In this document: positions 12,524 to 22,534 of the stretch, in pieces | How the letters are laid out: the number at the start of each line of letters is the position of its first letter | Numbering within the stretch: the stretch's first letter is position 1 | DNA from: Aquatica leii | Lineage: Eukaryota; Arthropoda; Insecta; Coleoptera; Lampyridae | Length of the DNA: 64,000 bases | Direction: 5' to 3' | NCBI GenBank assembly: GCA_035610365.1 | Contig: CM069434.1 | Coordinates: 122,754,895-122,818,894 of the forward strand | Notes under the pieces: model-generated | Told to the model about the DNA's origin: nothing | Database searches by the model: none | The model's input: the letters and a program-made list of their open reading frames with translations, nothing else | Made by a program: the position numbers and the translations under genes

Positions 12524-12832
12524 TAATGTACATATACAGAGATTTACTCAGTGTGGAAAGTGTAAAGTTGTAAATTTTGTAATTTTGAACATGAGGGCAC
12601 TTTTTAAAGGTGGAAAGGCAAGTGGCGCACAATATAGCATTTTTTATCAAATTGTCGTAGGCGCATTTAAATTGCGATTGCGATTAATTAAATATGCCAA
12701 CTGATCGGTTATAATAAAAGAATACTGTTGAACTTTAAAATGATAACATTTTTATTTGCATGAGCAATGTTCACCAAGAAATTCTAAAAAATACGATAAT
12801 TAAAATCAAGCGTAGTATCATTTCAGTTAATG
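12524..12832. other. Spacer between two hAT elements
   Basis: About 300 bases of AT-rich sequence with no recognised feature. It probably belongs to the 3' non-coding part of the minus-strand KIAA1586-like element, whose terminal repeat I could not find. Confidence 0.4.
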
Positions 12833-13490
12833 TTAATCGAACCATTTCCACTCTACTAGATTATCAGATTCGTAGTTTTCCTCTTTACGCACTATACTGT
12901 TATTGTTAGTAGCAGCATGATTGCCTTCTGTAAGCCAAGAACGAACATAACGTGAGGACTTAAACAGACTCAGTGGTGGTTCATTTAACAAGATGAACAT
13001 AAGGTCAGACAATTTTTGGATTCCCAGTGAAGATCTTAAGTCAGTAATTATCAAGTTCAATGCGCTGAAAGCTCGTTCACATTCAGCAGTTGATATTGGA
13101 ATGCGCTGGATCTGCATCAGCAAGACATTCAGTTCAAGACCGATGCCTTTCTATTTGCTTTGCTCGTACTTACGGAAAGTCCTCACAACAGCTTCGTTAT
13201 TCAGCTGAAAACGGCCACAAAGAGCAACAAAATCATTTTCTCTATAAATAATACCGATTTATGGTTCCCGTAAATCGGAAACAGCACTTTGATTTGTTCT
13301 TCAAACAATTCATTGACACTTTTATCTACTTGTGAATTAACAGCACTACGACCTGCATGTGAAGATCTCACGGTAAACATTCTTTTTATGAGATTGTTTT
13401 GTAGATTTTGATGGAACTGAATGCAGAATATCACAATCACAGTTGCAGCACCTCCGTTTCGACTATTATTCTCATGCAAAGTGACTCCTG

Positions 13491-13846
13491 CAAATTTTAT
13501 ACCCTACAGTCACAAGGTCACTAATCAAATAGGGACACTTCTACGTAAGAATGGTATCAAATCTATTTTCAACTCGACAGGCAAAATCTCTCAGATTCTT
13601 CCTTCTCCCAAGGACAAATTTTCTAAGCTTTCATCTCAAGGTGTATACCAAATTCCTTGTTCATGTGGTTTAGTCTACATTGGCGAGACCGGTCGTTCCG
13701 TCATTACTCGCATTTTAAAACATGATCGTTGTATAAGAAAAAGGCATATTTTTAAGTCTGTGGTTGCTGAACATCATTTCACTACAGGTCACAAGATAGA
13801 TTTTGATAACATTTCGGTGATTGCCAAATCTCCATTCTTTTTTTAA
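13491..13846 (+). pseudogene. GIY-YIG endonuclease domain of a Penelope-like element
   Basis: The frame reads through FIPYSHKVTNQIG, then GVYQIPCSCGLVYIGETGRS, with the GIY-YIG signature as VYQ...VYIG and the ETGRS segment following. The CxC before it is typical of Penelope. Then come ILKHDRCIRK and SVVAEHHFTTGH, the conserved H-rich block of the family. In complete PLEs this nuclease lies C-terminal to the reverse transcriptase and nicks the target. RT is absent here because of 5' truncation. The open frame upstream of 13486 (from 13421) is probably hAT antisense sequence. Confidence 0.88.
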
Positions 13847-14027
13847 CAGGAAATTTCGAGAGAGCATAGAAATCATCAAACACCCCTATCCCCTTTTTGG
13901 TTCTCGGTCATTAGTCCTTTATCGAAAACACGCCCTCTTTCAACCGTAACCCAATCAGAATCGAGCTTAACCAGCCGTGACTATACTTTTTTATATACGG
14001 AGACTATTTCTTTTTAAGTCACTTCTA

Positions 14028-14337
14028 TGGAGTTTAAAATCTGGCTTGGTTCACAAGTTGATTACCTAACTCTGTAGTGGTTCTTCGTTAGATTTTCGTT
14101 TGCTTTTTCAAGTTTATCGTTTTCTTTCTTACCTTTTCAGAGTTTAGAATTTGGCTTGGTTCACAAGTTGATTACCTAACTTTTGAAAAGTGTTTAGTTA
14201 GATTTCGGTTGCTTGTTTGAGTTCTTCGATATCTCTCACGCCCTGATGAAGGCCCTCACGAAAGTGGGCGAAATATTGGCAACTGCGGTTACAACATTGA
14301 CACGGTCCAAACCCGGAAGACGTTCTTATCTTAGTTC
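14028..14337 (+). repeat. Penelope pLTR with partial tandem duplication
   Basis: GAGTTTAAAATCTGGCTTGG at about 14030 and GAGTTTAGAATTTGGCTTGG at about 14149 start two tandem units that share TTCACAAGTTGATTACCTAA. The first unit is incomplete and the second continues to the end of the element. The same sequence forms the terminal repeats of the PLE at 59.75-61.3 kb. Tandem or partial pLTRs are usual in Penelope elements. Confidence 0.75.
14237..14290 (+). ncRNA. Candidate hammerhead ribozyme in Penelope pLTR
   Basis: CTGATGA at 14243-14249 is followed by a hairpin (GCC 14252-14254, 2-nt bulge, CAC, GAAA tetraloop 14260-14263, GTG, GGC 14267-14269) and then GAAA at 14270-14273. That is the CUGAUGA - stem II - GAAA core of a hammerhead. 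Hammerhead motifs are known from pLTRs of Penelope-like elements. Stem III would be short and the cleavage triplet is unclear in this copy, so activity is uncertain. The two other pLTR copies have core changes (CTGATAA on the minus strand near 59830; GCAAC instead of GAAAC after 61212). Confidence 0.6.
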
Positions 14338-15381
14338 TTTCATGGTATATTCAACAACTTTAGGTATTGCTGCAATGCCCTTTATTCTTTCAAGCATCAC
14401 TGAGGCACCATTACTAAGTTACGCCTATTAGGCTTTGTTGAACATTGGACTGAATTTTGTGACTTCTGAGTGTAGTAAAGACGTTATCTCAGATGCTTTA
14501 GAAAACATCTCATTAAGTTCAACCAATTGTAGAAACATGAACATGAAACTGGCAATTTGGCTCCCTTAATAATGTCACACAAATAAATCGCGATTGACGA
14601 TATCTGACTCAGCAAAGTTGATTCATCGAGAATGATGGCAAATTTAGCGTTTGATTGGACAATCTCCATAAGCAGTTTGCTACCAATTTCAACACCAACA
14701 AAATCAGCAATTTTGGCACATGTCGTTTTCGAATGGAAAATAGTGCCTATATCACAACCGTTCAGTTTCTGCATGTGAATATTTAAGGGAAAATCCTTAT
14801 ACAGTCGACTGCTTTTTACCAAATTGAACACGGTACGAAACAGTACGTTCAGTTGTTAGTTGGAACTCCTTTTGTTCGTTTGTAGCATGTTTGTCAAGAT
14901 TGAAGTGCTTCGATTTTACTTTCTAATTGAGATCGACAATGGTCTAGTGCGATTTTGAATTGACATAATCACGATTTTTTTTCTCAAAAAAGCTTGTCGA
15001 CTCAGTTTGTCTGTACCGTACTCCTCGACCACTATTTTCGCCCATTGCTGCGCAGGTGTTATTTGTTTGATTTTAAGGGAAGATTCGTGTTTTTTTAAGA
15101 AGACTAACTTCTCTGCAGTCAGAACATTCAAGCTTGATATTTTTGATGATGAACTATTGGTACTTTCGGCAGAACTCATTTCTTTGCTCGGTGTTCTAAT
15201 ATTTCAGTAATGAACTATCACCCGGGAAAACTACTATTTGTTTCTGCGTATCTACGTCTCCGCTATTTGAGTGTCTAGGCTGTCTGGGACATGGTGGTCA
15301 GCATCACAAAGATGGAAAATGTGATCTTTTGAGTTATCACTTCATAACGGTAACTAACCAATAAATTCGTCGAACAATTAC

Positions 15382-15680
15382 CTGTATCGCAGATTCACCA
15401 TCTGCAATTACGACCTGTGGTTCTTTTGCCAAACCAAAATCTGGAACATGAGTTGCTAAATTATTCGAAATGTGTTTATCATAAAGAAGATTGTTTTTAT
15501 TATTCTGTGGAAATTCTTGCAGAATGATATGATTTAATCGCTTAAATAACGTTTCATAAACTTAAATTAATTAGTTATAGTTTCAATAAAATTTTCAAAT
15601 GATTTGTCTTCATAAAATTCAATACATTTAAGTAATGCAATGAAGCAAGTTTCACCATAGTATTTCTGTGTTTAATTTAA
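15382..15680 (-). other. Candidate exon(s) with splice donor, product unknown
   Basis: On the minus strand a frame from about 15570 to 15382 reads TLFKRLNHIILQEFPQNNK and then HVPDFGLAKEPQVVIADGE, ending ...GCGATACAG followed by GTAATT, a good splice donor at 15382. Upstream, a frame with YYGETCFIALLKCIEFYEDK follows a possible acceptor (AACACAG, near 15670) but has a stop before the next block. It is immediately 5' of the KIAA1586-like block and may be its upstream exons or an unrelated gene fragment. I do not recognise the protein. Confidence 0.35.
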
Positions 15681-15689
15681 ATTTATCGT

Positions 15690-16462
15690 TCACATAAATT
15701 TCAACAAAAGTAATTATTATTATGAGTTTCGACAATATTTTACTGCAAATTACTAGGACGACTGCTTCGATCAAATAGCCCCCTATTTGCTATATATGCT
15801 CATTATTATTTGAATCCGAACTTGAATTTGAAACCTGAGCCTGAAATGAGGTGTTCATCAAATTTAGAACTCTCTAAAAATTGTTTCACCTTTACTTCCA
15901 ATTGCGTCACTGTTGATTTGCATGATCGTGTTTGCATCTTCCGAACATTGATCTTTGGGTGTTGTATAGTATTTTGCCTTCATCGCTGCAGAACCGTCGA
16001 GAAACACTCATTTATCTTTTTGAATTTTTGAGCAACTGCTTGAGAAGCTCTTTCGCGATTAACGCGGTCATAGTGATAGATGGTAACAGTCATTGACATT
16101 CACGTTGATTTCTAACTATGAAATTAATTCTTATTTTTAAATTCACTGTTTTTTTAAATCTGTTAAATATTAACTTTTCACTCTCACTATTAAATATCAA
16201 ATAACGAAATTACCTTGACGCACTTCAGTAAGTTACTGATTAGTGATGTTACGAACCTTCGACTGCGATTTTGTAATATCGGAGCTTCTGTCGCAAATTT
16301 TGACTCCGAAGATTAACGGACTATATTTTTCAAGGATGTTATATATTTACAAATTGCCACGTTTTCTTTTTTACTTTAATTGAGTGATATTGATAACGTG
16401 GTAGCTATTTTAATTCAAAATTTTAGATAGCAGCAAGACAAATCTAAACAGTGGCTTATACA
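15690..16462. other. AT-rich interval with weak minus-strand coding traces
   Basis: A minus-strand frame around 16060-15790 has NRERASQAVAQKFKKI and KMQTRSCKSTVTQLEVKVKQ, perhaps coding remnants of the adjacent hAT, but with stops. Near 16247 TAGTGATGTTACGAA resembles a hAT-type terminus, but I found no partner. Nothing else is supported. Confidence 0.3.
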
Positions 16463-16582
16463 CTTAGGGTAAACTGGGGGAATACCGGCCGTCGAGATAA
16501 TGTCAGCCGTCAAGTTTCTTCCACCTTAGTCAGAAGTTGTGGAGGGATTTATGTCTGGTCATGCGTCTCAGTAAACCTAACC

Positions 16583-17188
16583 CAGCGTTGCCAGGGTTGG
16601 AAATTTTTCTCCAAATTGGGAATTTTTTAACATGGTGGGGAAATAGATGGCGATTTAGAAAAAGTGGGGACATTTTCGTATGTAACAAGATATAACACTT
16701 TCAAGAAAACCTTAACTTTAAAGTTGCAAAAACGAATTTTTACTTTCCTATAAGGATATTTTTTTGCACAATTTCACGTTTCAAGGTCTCCTGAATCAGA
16801 AAAAAGTATTTTTTTTGGGTGTCTCTGTGTGTGTGTGTCTGTGTGTAGTAACGATGTACCCACGATAACTCTCGAACCAAAAGTCCTAGTAACTTGAAAT
16901 TTGGTATGGAGCTGGTCTTTCATATTTTTTCGGTTCTATCACAAGATGGGTCTGATAAAGAAACCGGAAGTGGATGTATCAAAGTTGTAATAAGCGTTTT
17001 ACCTACATATTGTTTATTTTTGTATTTCTTATGATACAGACTTTAGCTAAATTTTTGATGAATAAAACTATTTTTAATTTATAATTACTTTTTTTTTACT
17101 TATACGAAAGTTGGGGATTTGTTGCTTCTGGTTGGCACTTTTTTAAGAATGCAGTGGGGAAAATATTATTTTAGACCTGACAACGCTG
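16583..17188. mobile_element. 606-bp non-autonomous hAT-type element with perfect 8-bp TSD
   Basis: Left terminus CAGCGTTGCCAGGGTTGGAA at 16583; the reverse complement of the right terminus is CAGCGTTGTCAGGTCTAA ending at 17188. It is flanked by exact 8-bp direct repeats ACCTAACC (16575-16582 and 17189-17196). No coding capacity. A TG-rich microsatellite lies inside at 16823-16850. It sits in the pogo 5' untranslated region, so it is younger than that element. Confidence 0.9.
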
Positions 17189-17539
17189 ACCTAACCGCTA
17201 GTATCGTTTAGGCAGCGCTAGTACAAGCTGTGTAGTTGTTATAGATAATTTTCTAAGAAAGCACGTGCTACTATAAGGAAAGTGTGTTCAAGGCTCCATA
17301 TTTCAACAACGGTATGTTGTAAAAAATTTTCGTATGTATAAAAATGAACTATAATCTGTCTTCTTTTACTCAGTTTATTTAAAACTCATGTAAACTTAGG
17401 CATTTTTATAGTACGTGTTGGGGTTTAGATTATTGTTTTAGGGGTAATTTCGGCCACCTTTGTGTGGGTAATATCGACATGACCGGCATTACCCTATTTA
17501 AATTTGTTTCCATTGTTTTAAATTTTTATTAGTTTTTAG

Positions 17540-18790
17540 ATGCCGCAGACCTATAAGCGAAAAACTAAGAGAGCTTGTTAGATTTCCGAGACGCTTCAGA
17601 CAGATCTTGTAGCAATAGAAAATGGGCGCCCTGTTTGGGAATTTTTAAGAAGTTTTGCCATTCCTAGAGCGACTCTTCAAGATCGACGTAGAGAGGGCCG
17701 AGTATCTAAACCTTAATTGGGACGACGCCCAGTATTTACTAAAGAACAGGAGCTTGAGTTATCGCAGCAAATAATTACTCTCGCCAATCTCTTTTTTGGA
17801 GTTACACTTGCACAAATTCAAGAAACAGCCTACATTTTTGCCAAATCCAATATTTGCGAAATCCGTTTAAGAAGGAAAAAGGTTCAGCGGGTCGCGATTG
17901 GTTAGAGAACTTTTTACGGCGCAATCTACAAATTACACTCAGGAAACCGGAATCAACCAGCGTAAATCGTGTGACGGCTTTAAACAAAGAAAAAATTGAA
18001 CATTTTTTTGCAAACCTAAACGCTTTCATGGACAAAAATAAATTATCTTCAACAAGAATAAATAACCCTGATTAAACCGGCGTTACAACGTCCAAATAAA
18101 ATCTATGCTAAAAAGGGTCAGAAAGGAGTGGATTCCTTAACAAGTTGGGAGAGGAGAAAAACCACTACTGTCATGTGTTCAACGCGTCTGGCATTTATGT
18201 ACCTCCGATGTTCATTTTTGCCAGAAAAAAAATGGCTGATCACTTAAAGAATAATGGACCTCTAGGCGCTATTTATCGCAGCTCAGATAACAGAAATTTT
18301 ATTCATTGAATAGTTAGAGCATTTTAAAGATAGTTTTAAAATTTCAATGGAAGATTTAGTTTTGCTAATAATAGAGAACCACTTCAGTCACTGTTCGTTA
18401 AATGTCTATATTTTTGGAAAGAAAGAAGAATTATTATTCTGACGTTTCCTCCGCATACATCGCACAGATTTCAGCCACTTGATATTACTTTTTATGGGCC
18501 TTTAAAGTCAGCATACAATTCAGAATGTAATAAATTTATGAAAAATAACCCAGGAGAGAAAATTACGCTAAATATCGTAGCTGATTTGTTCAACAAAGTT
18601 TTCGGTAGAGTTGCAACTATCGAATAAGCTACTAAAGGTTTTCAAGTAACTGGAATCTTTCCTGTCAACTCTGATGTTTTCAGCGCAGACGATTTTGCGC
18701 CTGCTGAAAACTTACAACCTACAAACTCAAATGAGCCGATTGCCGGAAATGAACAAATAGCAGATAATAGAGAAGATGAAAGGGAATAAG
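17540..18790 (+). pseudogene. pogo/Tigger transposase (HTH-psq, CENP-B-like, DDE)
   Basis: ATG at 17540 begins MPQTYKRKTKRAC, the pipsqueak-type helix-turn-helix, then IPRATLQDRRREGR and LGRRPVFTKEQELELSQQI. A frame change near 17860 leads to AGRDWLENFLRRNLQITLRK and VTALNKEKIEHFFANL, the CENP-B-like DNA-binding part. The DDE region is only partly readable (HVFNASGIYVPPMFIFA; LLIIENHFSHCSLN, where DNH has become ENH; DITFYGPLKSAYNSECNKF) and is followed by the conserved ATKGFQVTGIFPVNSDVF. Stops occur near 17578, 17715, 18075 and later. These transposases cut and paste into TA sites. This copy is inactive. Confidence 0.85.
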
Positions 18791-18868
18791 ATATCAATGC
18801 GGTGGAAATTATCCCAGTTTCTTTGGCAAAATTTAAAGCCGCCATGCTTAAATGGCTTTCATGATTGT

Positions 18869-19677
18869 TTAATATAATGAGCTTGCTGTTTTCCAGAGAA
18901 GGCCTCTCGTGTTTTGCAAACGTTGAAACGGAAGAAACAAGCTGCTATTCATCCATCCGCTTGCTGTAGCCGTACCTCCTCTGCCAGTTGGGGTACCATG
19001 AAGCATGTGTTCCTTAAAATGGACCTGTGGAAAAATAAAATACGGGGGAACATATCTGCCAGAAGCTCCTATTATTCCAACAACAGCGACCAGCGTTTCC
19101 CGTTCTGCTGACGTCATTTGGGAAACACTTCGCCTCCCTGTTTTAGCTAAAATTTTAGGTGGCTTATGAACCGTTGTGGCAGCGGTTTTGTCCAAGTTAT
19201 AAATATCTTTCCCCTCTACAATGTATTTTGTTTTACGGTTCTTAAGTTCTCGAAGAAAATTTTTACGTTTGCCTCATTAAAACTTGTCCATTTCCGCTCT
19301 GCCATTTTTTCTTGAACCCAATTTTTTTTCATTGACTTATTATTGACTTCTACAAATTCATATGCCAAACCACGTGCTTGTTTAAATGTAGGTCCATAGT
19401 GTATTTCGCATGGCTTTTCAATATAATGCTTCAACATTATTTCCTCCTCTAAGGAAAAAGCCATTAAGTGCTCATTATTAGGACGATAATTTACATCTGT
19501 ATTACCAGCTGCCCTAGTTTTGTCAACATATCTTTTTAAAGTAATTCTTGATACTTTACAGTCAATTGAAATTTTCCGTAACGAATGACCTCGCTCTACG
19601 GCGACGCGAACCGCTTCCTTCAATTCTTCTTTAGAATACGATCTATTTTGTGTTGTATGAACTCTCTTCCTAGGCAT
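18869..19677 (-). pseudogene. pogo/jerky-like transposase, N-terminal and early DDE part
   Basis: Start ATG at 19677: MPRKRVHTTQNRSYSKEELK, a psq helix-turn-helix, then VERGHSLRKISIDCKVSRIT, EKPCEIHYGPTFKQARGLAY and WVQEKMAERKWTSFNEANVK (CENP-B-like region). After a stop at 19216 the frame resumes with LDKTAATTVHKPPKILAKTG, containing the first catalytic Asp, and VGIIGASGRYVPPYFIFPQ up to 18869. The second and third catalytic acids are missing. Members of this family are often listed as jerky-like or Tigger-derived proteins. This one is a truncated transposon copy. Confidence 0.85.
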
Positions 19678-19873
19678 TTCCGTTCCTGAAGGAATAGTAA
19701 TGCATTAACAAAATGTTGTTTCTCAGTTTTCAGGCTAACTGAACATATGATCGGTTAACCCTACACTTTGTTGACCAGTTAACCTTAAAGCAAGTGATAA
19801 CAAAAACTGAAAGATTTTGAAACTGCCTTTGTGAAATAGATACGGCAAAAAGACTTCAAATGTGCATAATTAC

Positions 19874-21073
19874 CAGAGCTGGGCAGTAGTTAACTACAAA
19901 GTAGTTAAGCTACTAATCTAACTACTTTATTGTTGACGATAGCTGTATTCTATATATTCAAGTTACTTTAATTTAATAATGTAACTGTAGTTGGAATAAA
20001 TTACTTTTTTCGTGTAATCGTATTTAAAAAGTAGTTAGCTACTCTATTTTAACTACAAAAATAGTAAAACTACTTTGTTAATAGCTTAACTACTTTACTA
20101 GTAATTAAACTACTTTATTAGCGGCTTCAATTACATACAATGGCTACAATTATTCAGCTTACATTGCAGTTTCGCAGGTTAAAACGTGTCCTTCAAGTGA
20201 TGAACGGTAACGCAGAAGTAAACATGGATGTATTCAAAAACGTATAAATGCAGCAAACCTAATTTGTTTCGAAATGTTAAATACCTCTGATACAAACGTA
20301 AACAAAGTATTAGGTACTTCAACAAAATGAAGGTTTTTTTGATTTTGATGAACCTGGTTAGTCTAAAAAGTTACACATTTCTTCTGATACTGAGAACATG
20401 CTCACAAAAGCAGAACAATAGAACTGGAATTGTTAAAACACCTGGAAGATAACAGAATTCATATATCTATGTCAGATTATTATTAAAAAAATGTTCATTA
20501 GATATAGTACAATTTTACCTTTACCATCAGCTGCTGTCGAGCGATTATTTTCGTTTTTCACTCATAAGTTCGCTCAAAAGAAATTCATTGACTGATGCTC
20601 TTTTTGAAAAGTTACTTTTATGAAAAGGAAATGAATATTAAATACCACAATACGTTTATTATTTTGAATTTCTGTTTTTAGGTTTAGGTTTATTTTATTA
20701 ATTTTTTTTTGAGAATTTCTAATAAAATAGAAATACATAATAGAATAATAGTACTTACGTTAAAATTGTTTTACTGTTTTCGTGTGAGCGTGATTGATTT
20801 ATTTTGTCTTCTTTAATGTAATAATAATTCAGTCTCTATAGGTACTTATCTTTATATGACTAAAAGTGATGTAACATAAATCGTCTCAAAACTACTTTTT
20901 CTACAAGTAGTTGAAAAAAAAACTTATATTTTAGAATACAACTGTTGAGTAGTTAGTAACCTAACTACTTTTCGATTTACGGTAGTTAGTAGTTAGTAAC
21001 TTGCACTACTTTTAAAAAGTAGTAACTTTAGCTAGTAGTTAGCTACTTTTACAAAGTAACTTGCCCAGCTCTG
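19874..21073. mobile_element. 1200-bp hAT-derived element with perfect 8-bp TSD
   Basis: Termini CAGAGCTGGGCAGTAGTTAA at 19874 and, as reverse complement, CAGAGCTGGGCAAGTTAC ending at 21073. The 8-bp direct repeats ATAATTAC at 19866-19873 and 21074-21081 are identical. The first and last ~200 bases consist of many short GTAGTTA/TAACTAC repeats, so the ends can fold extensively. Near 20520 a frame reads LPLPSAAVERLFSFFTHK, the hAT dimerisation motif. The element is therefore a deletion derivative of an autonomous hAT, not a de novo MITE. Confidence 0.92.
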
Positions 21074-21358
21074 ATAATTACTTACCGGTTCGACTAGTTA
21101 AAATGGATACAAACGTTTCTACACGTTTCACAATTTTATGGCTTTTTTACGCGGCACAAAAGAAAATACTTTTAACCACTAATTTCTAACAACAGCTGTA
21201 GTGGGCTGACAAACCCAGCAAACATTTATCTGCTTATGGTAAAACAGCTCTCTGTAAGTCTAGATTACTGTAGTAATTAATCTAGGTAATTAATTTATTG
21301 TGCCATTTATCGTTAGGGGACAGTATTTATGGCATGTTCAGTTAACCCCACCCTACCC

Positions 21359-22500
21359 TACTTTTAATCATTTTTTTGTTAAAACGTTCTTCATACATAC
21401 CTACTTGTTGTAGACCAAGAAAATCAATTATTCAATTAAAGTATAAGATGAAAAATAATTGACAACAGTATTGGCAATTTTGTAATAGGTTGATTTTGTC
21501 TTTGTAATATACAATATACAGAATTAGCATATTATAAAGGTTCATAAGTCATTAATTTTTCTTAGAAGGAAACATAATTTAGATAAATGATAAAAAGTAA
21601 TTATTATTATACTCGCAATTAAAAAAAAAAGCTAATTCAACATAAACGTAATAAGATATCTTGTAATTGCAGCGAAAAACTTCATATTCTTTGCAACTAT
21701 TATTATTTTATAATTTGTAATTTAATAAATACTGTGTGGTTACATTTTCAAGAAAATTCTAACCGTGCAATACCAGTTGATCAGTAAGTTAATCTTATCT
21801 GCAATTGTTAATGCGTTGTATAAAAGTATTAATAAATAAGCCACTAATCAACACTTATCCATGCAAATTAAGTTAATTTAAAGTAAAATTCTGTCCGACC
21901 GGATAGATAACAAAAAGTTACATCAAAGTACATAAAAAATGATAAAAACACTGGTCTGCATGAAAATCGGCCCTGATACCATTCTTGACGATTCATATGT
22001 AAAATGACCTCCTGAATCCAAAAATGAGCTCCGTTTTTACCCATCACCCAACTATTTTGGGGGGACCCCATTTTTATTTTATTTTTTCCATTTTTTTTTA
22101 GAATCTTAACTTATAGCCGTTAAACATCCCAAAGCAGGTAATAAAACTTATACCAAAGTATATGGCAAAAGTTTTGCTATAAAATGTATATAGAAACAAC
22201 AATAAAATACAAATATATAAGAACAGTAAAAAAATATCAATAAACACTTAGGAAGATTCACTGCACGACGCTGGCGATCTCAATACCACATGCAGGTTTG
22301 AACAGGAATTTTCGACAGGCTTGAACTTGCATTACTCTTCTTATTATAGTATATTACATTGTTTGCTTAACTGCTTCGATCAGTACATCTATAGCTGTTG
22401 CAGAGTTAACTTGTCGACGTTTTAAACGTGCTGGATTTTGTGTTCATATTTGTTCATTTGTGTAAAACAGTAAAACTACTTTTACTCCGGATTTTTTCAA
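21359..22500. other. AT-rich interval upstream of a cysteine-rich family gene
   Basis: Mostly AT-rich non-coding sequence. A less AT-rich patch at about 21955-22078 is one arm of an inverted repeat (separate entry). The rest up to 22500 may be promoter or untranslated sequence of the following gene, but no promoter element can be supported. Confidence 0.4.
21950..22078 (-). repeat. Left arm of inverted repeat flanking the 22.5-24.2 kb gene
   Basis: The reverse complement of this segment (GGGTGATGGGTAAAAACGG, TTTTGGATTCAGGAGGTCAT, TGCAGACCAGTG) matches in the same order the plus strand at about 24384-24515. The arms are diverged and of unequal spacing, so an old duplication or terminal-repeat-like structure is possible. 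Translated, both arms contain a WG-P-----WVM-ENG-like frame, so they may also be inverted copies of a coding fragment. Confidence 0.6.
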
Positions 22501-22534
22501 GTGACTAAGTGTGATTTGTGGTTAATGTCGGGCG

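Larger units (their letters stand above)
13486..14337 (+). mobile_element. 5'-truncated Penelope-like element inserted in hAT pseudogene
   Basis: Sequence homologous to the second PLE of the window (59.75-61.3 kb) starts near 13486 within the linker/GIY-YIG part and runs through the stop at 13846, a 3' region, and a pLTR ending at about 14337 (GACGTTCTTATCTTAGT). hAT coding sequence resumes immediately on both sides, so this is an insertion. 5' truncation is normal for PLEs, which use target-primed reverse transcription. The pLTR is partly duplicated in tandem. Confidence 0.85.
12833..15205 (-). pseudogene. hAT transposase (KIAA1586-like), split by a Penelope insertion
   Basis: Read on the minus strand. 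The N-terminal block 15205-14916 has a Ser-rich start (exon begins after a plausible acceptor ending TATTAG at ~15205). The central block 14831-14350 contains FAIILDESTLLSQISSIAIY, then in another frame ELNEMFSKASEITSLLHS and MLERIKGIAAIPKVVEYT. The C-terminal block 13480-12833 contains LFPIYGNHKS and the dimerisation domain IPISTAECERAFSALNLI with DLMFILLNEPPLSLF. This order matches KIAA1586/hAT proteins. A PLE fragment (13486-14337) sits between the central and C-terminal blocks. Several stops and frameshifts argue against a domesticated gene. Terminal repeats were not found. Confidence 0.82.
16465..18865 (+). mobile_element. pogo/Tigger-type DNA transposon, decayed
   Basis: Begins near TTAGGGTAAACTGGGGGAAT, an end typical of pogo elements, possibly inserted at TA. 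The coding region starts at 17540 and runs to about 18790. The 3' terminal repeat is not seen: the element abuts an oppositely oriented pogo fragment at about 18866. A 606-bp hAT-type element is inserted in its 5' untranslated region. Confidence 0.75.
18869..21358 (-). mobile_element. Second pogo/Tigger element, minus strand, 3'-truncated
   Basis: Transposase coding runs from 19677 down to 18869 on the minus strand and stops where the plus-strand pogo ends. The 5' terminus lies near 21340-21358, whose reverse complement reads AGGGTAGGGTGGGGTTAACT, a pogo-type end. The 5' non-coding part is interrupted by a 1200-bp hAT-type element. Two pogo copies thus lie tail to tail with both tails damaged. 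Confidence 0.75.

Noticed and set aside
14213-14431. 72-codon plus-strand frame containing SKPGRRSYLSS
   Set aside because: It lies in the Penelope pLTR and crosses the element boundary; better explained as structured non-coding sequence.
12833-15205. Domesticated host gene related to KIAA1586
   Set aside because: Multiple stops, frameshifts and a Penelope insertion in the coding region; best read as a dead transposon.
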